From the NCBI GenBank assembly GCA_944389545.1, contig CALXMT010000017.1, forward strand, positions 1 to 48,083: 48,083 nucleotides of DNA. Direction: 5' to 3'. The number at the start of each line of letters is the position of its first letter. Position 1 is the first letter of the stretch. Below are positions 6,171-14,200 of the stretch, piece after piece. The notes under the pieces were generated by a model. That model saw nothing but the letters and a program-made list of their open reading frames with translations. It made no database searches and was not told the DNA's origin. This DNA is from an uncultured Kiritimatiellota bacterium. Its GTDB lineage: Bacteria; Verrucomicrobiota; Kiritimatiellia; RFP12; DVOR01. The position numbers were made by a program, and so were the translations under genes.

Positions 6171-9100
6171 TCAGCTCAGCAAATCTTCGATCTCGGCCAT
6201 GGTGAGGGTGGAGGCAATGGAGGCGTCGGAGGCGTTGACGGTGGCTTCGATGAGGGCCTGCTTCTTGCGCTGGAGGTCGAGGACCTTCTCCTCGATGGTG
6301 TCTTGGGCGATGAGCTTGATGGCCTGGACGGTCTTCTTTTGGCCGATGCGGTGGGCGCGGTCGGTGGCCTGTTCCTCGGCGGCGGGATTCCACCACGGGT
6401 CGAAGTGGACGACGGTGTCGGCGCCGGTGAGGTTGAGACCGGTGCCGCCGGCCTTGAGGGAGATGAGGAAAAGCGGGATGGAGGGGGTCTGGTTGAACTT
6501 GGCGCACTGGCCCAGACGGTCCTTCGTGGTGCCGTCGAGGTAGCAGTAAGGCACGCTGTCCTCCTCCAGGCGCGCGGCGATGAGCTTGAGCATGGAGGTG
6601 AACTGGGAGAAGACGAGGAGGCGGTGGCCGCCGGCGACGGCCTCGTCGAGCAGGTCCATGAGCGCGTCGAGCTTGGCGGAGGCGGCCTCACCGGGCTTGG
6701 GCACGCGGTCCTTGAGCAGACGCAGGTCGCAACAGATCTGGCGCAGGCGCATGAGGAGGGCGAGCACCTCGAAGCGCGACTTCTCGAAGCCCTTTTCGCG
6801 GACGAGCCCGCGCATCTTCTCGCGGACGTCGGCGCGGATGGCGTCGTACTCGCGGCGTTGGTCGGGGGAGAGCGCGCAGTAGGTGACGGAGCGGATCTTG
6901 TCGGGGAGGTCGGCGGCGACGTCCTTCTTCACGCGGCGGAGCAGGAAGGGGTGGAGCTTCTCGCGGAGACGCGTCTGTGCGGCCTCGGCGGCGCGCCCGC
7001 CGGCGGCGATGGGGAATTCGTAGTCGGCCTGGAAGTCCTCGTAGGGGCCGAGGTAACGCGGCATAAGGAAGTCCATGATGGACCAGAGGTCGGCGACGCC
7101 GTTCTCGATGGGCGTGCCGGAGAGGACCAGGCGGGTGTCGGCGCGGAGGCGTTTGACGGCCTGGGCGTTCTGGGTGCGGTGATTCTTGATGGCCTGGGCC
7201 TCGTCAAGGACGACGGCGGCGTAGCGGCAGTCGGCATGGAAGTCGACGTCGCGCCGGATGAGGGCGTAGCTCGTGATGACGAGGTCGACGTCGGGCACCT
7301 GGGCGAAGAGACGCGCACGGTCGGGGCCGGAGAGGACGAGCACGCGCATGGTGGGCACAAACTTCGCGGCCTCGCGGCGCCAGTTCTCGACCAACGAGGT
7401 GGGGCAGACGATGAGGGCCGGCACGCGGCGGGCGTCCTCGCGACAACGGGGCAGGGAGAGCCACGTGAGGGTCTGCAGGGTCTTGCCCAGGCCCATCTCG
7501 TCGGCCAGGATGCCACAGAAACCGCACTCCTCCAGGAAGCGGAGCCAGTAGACGCCCTCCTTCTGATACGGACGCAACGTGCCCTCCAGCGGGCCGAGGT
7601 CGACGGGCTCGGGCTTGCGGCGACGGTTCTGGCGTTCGGCGCGGGCACGCCAATCGGGCGCGGCCTCGAAGTCGATGCCCTCCAGACGGTCGAGCGCGGC
7701 CTGGACAAAGGGCGCGTGGACGGCCTCGACGCAGGAGCTGCCGGGGGCCTCTCCGGCGCGGGCGCGGCAGGCGCGGAGGGTCTCGCGGATGGCGGAGATG
7801 GCGCCGATGTCCAGCAGGGCCGTGCGGCCCTCCTTCTCGATGTAGGCGTCGCCGCGGGCCAGGGCGCGCTCAATCTCCGCGGGGGTGACCGTGACGGTGC
7901 CGCGCGGGGATTCGTAGTCGGTGGTGACCTCGAAGCCGCCGCGCTCCCGGTCGCGCACCCGCACCACCGGCACGATGACCTCCGCCGCGTCCCAGAAGTC
8001 GCCCAAGGGCCCCAGGACGTCCACGCGCCAGCCTTCGCGGCGGGCGGCGGTGACCTGCGCGCCGAGCAGATTGCGCACGCGGTGCACGCCGGCGAGGTCG
8101 CCCAACACGTCGCCGCGCGGCCCCATGAAACCCATGGCGTGGGCGCGGTCAAGGGCTGCGCGCTCGGCCTCGGGGTTGCGCACAAAGCAGTGATAGAAGT
8201 CGTCGGGGTCGGCTTGGGAGATGTCGCCCGGGGCGCCGGCGGCCACCCAGAGGTTGCCGTAGCCCGCGAAGAGCTTGGCGGAGACCGAGGCCTCGGAGCC
8301 GCGGAGCTCCAGCCGGAAACGCGGCGTGCCGGGGGTGGTCGTGAAGAGGTCGGCCGTCACGCTCTCGGGCGCCAACGGCAGCACGGCGGCCAACTGCGCG
8401 CACTCCTGGTGGAAGAAGGCGAGCATGCGTTCGCGCGGCACCCGCTCGGCCGCCGTGTAGAGCGATTGGAAGGGCACCGGCAGGACGCGCGCCAGGGGGC
8501 GCGCCACGCCCTCCCCCAGCCAGAATCCCGCGTGCCCGGCCACGAGCGTCGCGCCGCCGGGCGGCAGCTTCAGGGAGACGCGCAGGGCGTTCTCGGCCGG
8601 CAGGGCCTCCACCAGGAGCGGCGTCTCCACGGGGTCGTCGCGCACCTCCAGACGGCGCTTGGTGGCGGCGAACCCCACCCAACTGCGCTGTCCGCACCGC
8701 AGCAGGGCCAGGAAGTCCTCGCGCCCCAACGTCATCGTGTCCGCGAAGGGACCGCCCGCGATGTCCTCGAGCATCCCCAGCAGATTCTCGTCACCCGGCG
8801 CAAAGGCATAAGTGCCCTCCGGCAGCTCCTGCGGCTTGAAGGCCTGCGCCCCCACGAAGACCCGCACGGCCACGCGCACGCCCCCCTTGGCGAACTGTCC
8901 CGGCACATCCTGCGGCAGAAAGACGCGCACCAGCGCCGCCCGTCCCCCGGCCCCGCGCCGGATAAGCCCCTTGGCCCCCGCCATCCGCGCCGCGTGGGCC
9001 CGCTCCGCCGCCCGCGCCTGCACCCGTTCCGCCCCGCCGAAATGGTGCATCACCCCCAGCGCCGTCGCGATGATATGCTCGCACAGCATGCCCCGTCGAC

Positions 9101-9626
9101 TGTTCGTCTCGCAGGGACAATGCCCCTCCACCAGACCGTTCTTCAGCATCGTGAAGGTCACCAGGATGGACGATCCCCCGCGCCCCACATAACCGCTGCC
9201 CGTGGGATATTCAAACCGCAACTGCGACACCTGCCCCCGCTTGATCAGCTCCTCCGCCCGCCGCAAGAGCGCCGGCCCCGCCCAACGCTCGATTTCCGCC
9301 CGCGTCGGCGCGCGCTCCGCCGCAAAGGTCATCGCCTCCGGCTGCTCCCCCGCGTGGTCATGCACCCATTGCAGACCCACCGCCACCACGTGCGCGCAGA
9401 CCGCCCCTGTGCGCCCCTTGTGGCAGACGCACTTCTGGGCCACGGCCTTGCCCCCGCGCACCGTCACCTGCGCCACCAAACGCGACGCCCCCATCTTGAT
9501 CGCCCCCGCCAGAATCTCCCCCTGCGCACGCGTCCCCGTCACCATCCCCTTGGATTGCAAGGCCGCCCCCTCCGCCAGCACATCCGCCGGCGCCCACGCC
9601 ATCACATCCTGCCTGCTCAACTCCAT
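6171..9626 (-). CDS. SNF2-family helicase with two SWIM zinc fingers
   Basis: The protein has 1151 residues. The C-terminal half is a SNF2/Rad54-type ATP-dependent DNA translocase. Motif I DEMGLGKT is near residue 707, motif II DEAQ near 807, and motif III SGTPIEN shortly after. The RRVKKDV element follows, and the second RecA lobe ends with the family signature FDPWWNPAAE...ATDRAHRIGQ near 1080. The N-terminal half holds two SWIM-type CxC...CxH zinc fingers, one near 66-80 and one near 168-185. Such fingers bind DNA or partner proteins in SNF2 homologues. The protein probably remodels nucleoprotein or recycles RNA polymerase (HepA/RapA-like role); this is inference. The ATG at 9626 is chosen over an in-frame TTG at 9632 because AGGA (9633-9636) is 7 nt from the ATG. 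The stop codon abuts a CTGATTGG array. Confidence 0.93.
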   Translation of the reverse strand: MELSRQDVMAWAPADVLAEGAALQSKGMVTGTRAQGEILAGAIKMGASRLVAQVTVRGGKAVAQKCVCHKGRTGAVCAHVVAVGLQWVHDHAGEQPEAMTFAAERAPTRAEIERWAGPALLRRAEELIKRGQVSQLRFEYPTGSGYVGRGGSSILVTFTMLKNGLVEGHCPCETNSRRGMLCEHIIATALGVMHHFGGAERVQARAAERAHAARMAGAKGLIRRGAGGRAALVRVFLPQDVPGQFAKGGVRVAVRVFVGAQAFKPQELPEGTYAFAPGDENLLGMLEDIAGGPFADTMTLGREDFLALLRCGQRSWVGFAATKRRLEVRDDPVETPLLVEALPAENALRVSLKLPPGGATLVAGHAGFWLGEGVARPLARVLPVPFQSLYTAAERVPRERMLAFFHQECAQLAAVLPLAPESVTADLFTTTPGTPRFRLELRGSEASVSAKLFAGYGNLWVAAGAPGDISQADPDDFYHCFVRNPEAERAALDRAHAMGFMGPRGDVLGDLAGVHRVRNLLGAQVTAARREGWRVDVLGPLGDFWDAAEVIVPVVRVRDRERGGFEVTTDYESPRGTVTVTPAEIERALARGDAYIEKEGRTALLDIGAISAIRETLRACRARAGEAPGSSCVEAVHAPFVQAALDRLEGIDFEAAPDWRARAERQNRRRKPEPVDLGPLEGTLRPYQKEGVYWLRFLEECGFCGILADEMGLGKTLQTLTWLSLPRCREDARRVPALIVCPTSLVENWRREAAKFVPTMRVLVLSGPDRARLFAQVPDVDLVITSYALIRRDVDFHADCRYAAVVLDEAQAIKNHRTQNAQAVKRLRADTRLVLSGTPIENGVADLWSIMDFLMPRYLGPYEDFQADYEFPIAAGGRAAEAAQTRLREKLHPFLLRRVKKDVAADLPDKIRSVTYCALSPDQRREYDAIRADVREKMRGLVREKGFEKSRFEVLALLMRLRQICCDLRLLKDRVPKPGEAASAKLDALMDLLDEAVAGGHRLLVFSQFTSMLKLIAARLEEDSVPYCYLDGTTKDRLGQCAKFNQTPSIPLFLISLKAGGTGLNLTGADTVVHFDPWWNPAAEEQATDRAHRIGQKKTVQAIKLIAQDTIEEKVLDLQRKKQALIEATVNASDASIASTLTMAEIEDLLS

Positions 9627-9637
9627 GCGCAAATCCT

Positions 9638-9670
9638 AAAAAGCCCCTCAGGCGCTTGCCTGTGGGGCTT
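9638..9670 (-). terminator. Rho-independent terminator of tRNA-Lys
   Basis: On the minus strand AAGCCCC and GGGGCTT close a stem with an inner CAGGC/GCCTG pairing, followed by a run of T. It lies 6 nt past the tRNA 3' end and just before the helicase ribosome-binding site, insulating the two. Confidence 0.8.
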
Positions 9671-9676
9671 GGTAAA

Positions 9677-9752
9677 TGGTCGGCCTCGCGGGGCTCGGAC
9701 CCGCGACCCCAGCATTAAAAGTGCCGTGCTCTACCAACTGAGCTAGAGGCCG
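9677..9752 (-). tRNA. tRNA-Lys (UUU)
   Basis: The minus-strand cloverleaf is complete. The acceptor CGGCCTC pairs with GAGGCCG, with discriminator A and encoded CCA (9677-9679). The D arm is GCTC/GAGC. The anticodon stem CGGCA/TGCTG has loop CTTTTAA, giving anticodon TTT. The T arm is GCGGG/CCCGC. Confidence 0.95.
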
Positions 9753-9763
9753 AAAACGCGCAT

Positions 9764-9772
9764 AAGATACCA
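9764..9772 (-). promoter_or_regulatory. Extended -10 promoter of tRNA-Lys
   Basis: On the minus strand TGG immediately precedes TATCTT (9764-9769), 11 bp before the mature tRNA. The core ATATGGTATC matches that of tig. No -35 hexamer is evident. Confidence 0.55.
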
Positions 9773-9784
9773 TATCCCCCGCGC

Positions 9785-10552
9785 AAATGCAAATGGGGCG
9801 CTGACGCGCCCCGGAGAACAGAGAACGGAGAACAGAGAACAGAACGCGCGACAAGCGCGCGACAAACAAGCCGTCGTACAGAGCGGCGCTAGCCGCCATC
9901 CTGCATCTCCTGAATCTCCTGCATCTCCTGCAGGGCCGTGGCGGCGTCAGCCGCACTCCTGAATCTCCTGCCCCAGGCCGTGGGCGCGTCAGCGCCCCTC
10001 CCCAAAGCGTGGCGTGCGAAGCCCGCCATGCTCCTACAGGCCCCCGGGCCGGACGTGCGCCTTGTGCGCACGCACGGCCCGCCCCCCTGCGCCGCCTCTT
10101 TGTGTCCTTCGTGTCCTTTGTGATTTAAAAACACACTGGCAGTCAGCGTGCGCTAGCACGCCCTTAATCTGCAACAAATCTGCGCAATCTGCGGTTCCCC
10201 ACACTGGCAGTCCTTCTTCGTGTACCTTCGTGGTTCTTCGTGTCCTTCGTGTTTTCCCGAAAAACACTCCACCTCTGTCCCGCGGCTCCACCCATCGCGC
10301 GCTTGCCGCGCGCTCTGTTTTCTGTTCTCTGTTCTCCAGGGCGCGCTAGCGCCCCTTCCCCTGCCGGGGCGTGGGGCAGCGCCCCACATCCCAATCAGCC
10401 AATCAGCTAATCAGCCAATCAGCGGGGCGGCAACGCCGCCCCTTCGGTCTCATCGCCGCCAAGGGCGGCGGCCCGGGCTTCAACCTCTGTGGCTCCTCCA
10501 AGCCTCCAAACTTCCAAACTTCCAAACATCCAAACTTCCAAGCTTCCCTTAC
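9785..10552. repeat. Repeat mosaic (block 5)
   Basis: No gene. Contains a GAGAACAG array, GCGCGC hairpin, GGCGGC hairpin, CTGCATCTC/CTGAATCTC 9-mer array, the GGCGTGCGAAGCCCGCC hairpin, a GGCCCCCGGGCC/GTGCGC...GCGCAC element, TTCGTGTCC arrays, CACTGGCAGTCCT elements, AATCTGC array, GGGGCGC hairpin with loop GCTA, GTGGGGC hairpin, CCAATCAG array, GGGGCGGC hairpin and a TCCAAACT array. The stretch at about 10310-10510 recurs near 42225-42480 with few changes. Confidence 0.85.
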
Positions 10553-10624
10553 AAAGAAAAACCCGCCCGGACAATGTCCGTGGCGGGGTGGGGTTGTGTG
10601 TCTGTGTAGGAGAATGTCAAAACA
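10553..10624 (-). ncRNA. Candidate small RNA, about 70 nt, between its own promoter and terminator
   Basis: On the minus strand TTGCAT (10655-10660) and TATAAT (10631-10636), 18 bp apart, predict a start near 10624. About 36 nt downstream a strong hairpin follows: CCCGCC/GGCGGG closing stem (10582-10587 with 10562-10567) over CGGAC/GTCCG. It is followed by TTTTTCTTT (10561-10553). No convincing reading frame is enclosed. The terminator core GGACATTGTCC also ends the flavodoxin gene, so this could be a remnant of a similar transcription unit rather than a functional RNA. Confidence 0.45.
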
Positions 10625-10630
10625 GCACGT

Positions 10631-10660
10631 ATTATACGACAAGTGCCTCACAGAATGCAA
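10631..10660 (-). promoter_or_regulatory. Promoter of the candidate 70-nt small RNA
   Basis: TTGCAT (10655-10660), an 18-bp spacer and a consensus TATAAT (10631-10636) on the minus strand. AAAGTGC precedes the -35, as it also does at the flavodoxin promoter. Confidence 0.6.
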
Positions 10661-10691
10661 GCACTTTCTTTAATTTTCTTTCGCGACCCAG

Positions 10692-10775
10692 AAAAAGGCC
10701 CCGGGCGAATCGCCTCGGGGCCTCGGTATGGAGGGATAGGAGAAACGAAGATGAGCAACTCACACTCATGCTTAC
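10692..10775 (-). ncRNA. Second candidate small RNA, about 80 nt
   Basis: On the minus strand an extended -10 (TGTGC before TATTCT, 10782-10787) predicts a start near 10775. A perfect terminator lies at 10696-10723, with AGGCCCCG/CGGGGCCT around GGCG/CGCC, followed by TTTTT. A short frame beginning ATGAGTGTGAG runs through the terminator, so coding is unlikely. The unit sits directly upstream of, and in the same direction as, the other candidate small RNA. Confidence 0.4.
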
Positions 10776-10859
10776 ATCCATAGAATAGCACAACCCCCTG
10801 CAAGACAGCATGTGAGATTGCATGAACTTGCGGTTGCGTACGGCCGTAGGCAGAGCGGC

Positions 10860-11221
10860 CCCCTTTTCCACGAAGACACGGGCGCTCCATCGGAGCGCCC
10901 GGCTGATTGGCTGATTCGCTGATTCGCTGATTGGAGGGGCGGCTTCTCCGCCCCGGAGAACAGAGCGTGCAGGCCCGAAGGGCCAAACCTTCCACGGCTA
11001 CAGAACGCGCGACAAGCGCGCGACAAACAAGCCGTCGTACAGAGCGGCGCTAGCCGCCATCCTGCATCTCCTGAATCTCCTGCATCTCCTGAACACGCTG
11101 CGGTAGGACAAGGGGCGCGTCAGCGCCCCTTGGTCCTTCGTGTTCTTTGTGATAAAACCCGGCAGTCCTTCTCTGTGAGCCTCTGTGAAACCCTCTGTGA
11201 GTCTCTGTGATCTAAAAACTC
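10860..11221. repeat. Repeat mosaic (block 6)
   Basis: No gene. Contains the GGGCGCTCC/GGAGCGCCC hairpin, CTGATTGG/CTGATTCG array, GGGGCGG hairpin, GGCCCGAAGGGCC element, GCGCGC hairpin, GGCG/CGCC hairpin, CTGCATCTC array, an AAGGGGCGC/GCGCCCCTT hairpin and CTCTGTGA arrays that run to the end of the 2123-residue gene. The stretch 9853-9935 is repeated nearly unchanged at 11006-11090. Confidence 0.8.
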
Positions 11222-11229
11222 ACAGCGCC

Positions 11230-14200
11230 TCACTGCTGCGCAGGCAGCTCTACCTCATTATTGACCGCGCGGGGACGGAGGAGGATGGGGGCGTCGTCGA
11301 AGTACTTCTTCAGCGCCTCATAGGGCAAGGCGAAGTAGCGCACATCGGCGGCGCGGGCGGCGGAGTCGGTAAGCCGCGCACCTTCCAGGTTGGCGACCTC
11401 CGTGACCTTGATGTCGTCCGAAGGCAGGGCCTCAACCGTGCCGTCCTTCACGGCCTGGAGGGTGATGACGGTTTTCGTGCGGAAGGCGGCGGCGCCTTCG
11501 GCGGCGGCCGCGGCGACGGCCTCGCCAAAGGACTCGGCCAGGGCGTTGCGCACCTTCACCTCCACCACCACGTGCTTCGCGCCATCGATGGTCGCGAAGG
11601 CCATGCGGCTGATGCCGAACTCGTAGGCCACGAAGAAGTTGTGGGCGTCGATGTAGGTGCGGTCCCCGGTCGCGGCGCCGGCGGAGGGCGCAAAGGCGCT
11701 GATGCCGCTGAAGGCATAGAGCGCATCGTTGATCTGCGAGGCCGAGAGGCGGGCCGAGCCGGCGCGAGTACGCCCCTGCGTGGCGCCGACGTAGGCGTGG
11801 CCGAGGCTCTGGTACTGGTTGACCATGAGGGGCGCGAAGCCGGGGTGCCAGACATTCGCCGTCTGGTTCCCCTCGTCCAGGTCGCCGGGCACGGGCAGGG
11901 CGGGTTCGCGGGCGGCGTAGAAGGTCCGGCCGCCCTCCAGCCAGGCGATGGCGTCCCAGCGTGCGCCGCCCAGCGTGGGCTCGAAGCGGCGGCGGATGGT
12001 GCGCTCCTCGCGCCAGGAGACCAGATAGGGCGTGTCGCCCACATAGGCCGCCCCACCCTCGGTCGTCCCACCCTCGGTCGCCCCGGTGGGCAGGGTGACG
12101 TTGATGTCAGCGGTGCCGCCGTCGCCCACGGAGAGTCCGCCCGTGACGGTGAGGTGCTCGCCCTGCGTGGCCACGTAGGTGGCGCCGGATTCCAACCGCA
12201 GCACGCCATCGACGGTGCCGCCGCCGGAGAGGGTCTGCCCGCCGGGGATGGCGGCCAGGAGGCGGCCCTCGCCGACCATACGCCTGCTGTCGCCGAGCGT
12301 CGCGCCCTCCCTGACCTCAAGGCCGGCGGAGCCGACGGGGGTGGCGGCAGCGGCGGTGACGTTGAGCGTGCCCTCCTCCACCGTGACCTTGCCGGAGACG
12401 CTGGGCGGGACATCGGTGTCGAAGGTGACGACGCCGGGGCCGGTCTTGCGCAGGCCGAAGCCCGTGCCCGTCAGCGCGGCGGTGCGGCTGCGCCACGCGG
12501 CGCCCTTGTCGGCATGGACAATCAGCTCGATGCCGCCGGTCTGCCCCGCCTCGCTCTCCGCGGACGTAAGCGGCTCGGCGACGATGCCGCCGGCGGCGAA
12601 GAAGCGCGGCAGACGGTTGCCGCTGCCGCCCTCGGCGCGGAGGGTGGCCGTGCCGTGCAGGACAAGCCGTCCGGCCAGGACGAGGCCCTCCTCGCGGGCG
12701 GTGTCGGCATCGGCGGCGGAGACGGCGTGGAAGCCCAGGGTGGAGCCCGCGCCGAGCTCGACGTCCTGCCCCAGGAAGGGCGCGTCGCTGACGTGGTGGA
12801 TCCAGGCGCCCTCCTGCGCGGCGACGACGGTGCCGTAGCGGCGGAGGTCCTGCCCCACGGTGAAGGTCAGTTCACAGTCCTTGGCCACCTCTAGGCGCGG
12901 CACGGAGCTCTCGGCGCCGAAGTCCCAATCCCCCGTCGCGTTGCCGACGACATAGGCGCCGCGCGTGGAGTTGCCGCGGTGGATGGGCGTGCGACGCGCG
13001 GAGGTGGGGCCCTCGGGGCGCAGGTTCAGCGCATTGCCCTTGCCGTGATTCGAGACGTCCAGCCGGGCGGCGGCGACGACGCGCTGCCACACCGTCAGCG
13101 GGGACGCGTTGTCCGCGGTCTCCAGTGCCAGGGTGAGCGGGCCGTCCTCGGTCCCCGCGGCCTCCTCCACATAGAAGGTCTGCACGTCGGCGTCCGGCAC
13201 CTTATCGAGCGTCAGCGTCACGATTTTATCCGCCTTACTACTCAAGCGAATCTGGAAGGCGACGGCCTGGGCGAAGTCGTCCGCGTTCGCCTCTTCCGCC
13301 GTCTTGCCTGTGGCACCGGGCTCAGGTGCGCCCTCATAGTTGTAGCGATACCACGCCTGCTTAGAGAAGTTGGGGTCGGCTTTATACTTCGCCTGGCCGT
13401 TCGTGGCGGTAAAGTCGAGGTAGAGACGGCCCGTGGCGCGCACGGCGCGGGCGAAGAGACCGCTCTTGGCGCCGTTGGCGTTGTTGGCGTTGTCCGTGCC
13501 GCCCTCAACGCGGGTGTCGTCATAGAACTTCCACGTGGAGTCCGCCCCAAAGAAGGGCACCCACACGTCCTCGGAGGCCTGGTCCTTGGGCAAGCCGGCA
13601 TGGCCGAGCACGTGGTCATCCAACGTCGTCGTGCGCGGTACGACGACGGGGCCGGTGAGCTGCCACCGCGCCACCTCGTCCACCATCCCGCGCGTCAGCG
13701 ACATGCCCGCCACCATCTCCAAGGTGCTTTGGAGTGAGGCGTTGTCCGCATTCGCTTGGAGCACTACCTGCGCATACTTGGAGAGGTAGCAGACGCCCGC
13801 GTCAAAGATGCCGTCCACGCCGACGGACGCCGCGTCAATCAGGTAGCCCGCGCCGTGGAAGTTCTTGATGGCGGGGTCGGAGGTGATGGGGTCTTCGGCG
13901 CCGCCGGTGAAGCGGAGCGTGCCGTAGCGGAAGCCGGTGCGGTTGCCGGGGGAGGATTTCTCCGGGACCTTGAACCAGTCGCTCTCCAGGAGCTGCGTCT
14001 CCCAGGGGCGCGCGTTCATCGTGTCGGCGGTCTCCTTTTCGGTCACGCCGAGGGGCACCAAACGGAGCGTGGCCGCGCTGTCCGCCGCGTCCTGCGCCCG
14101 CACAACAAGCGAGGCGTAGGTGCGGTTGGGGGAATAGAAGTAACGGCCCGCGTTGGTCACGTTGCCATCCGCCGCCTTGGCTTCTACCTGGCGCTCAACG

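Noticed and set aside
9627-9632. TTG start two codons upstream for the SNF2 helicase
   Set aside because: The AGGA site would be only 1 nt from it, while the ATG at 9626 is at normal distance.
6303-9746. Very long open frame (1147 codons) antisense to the SNF2 helicase gene
   Set aside because: It is the mirror of a GC-rich gene; its product is low-complexity (GDE/AVL-rich) and the minus-strand protein has full helicase motifs.
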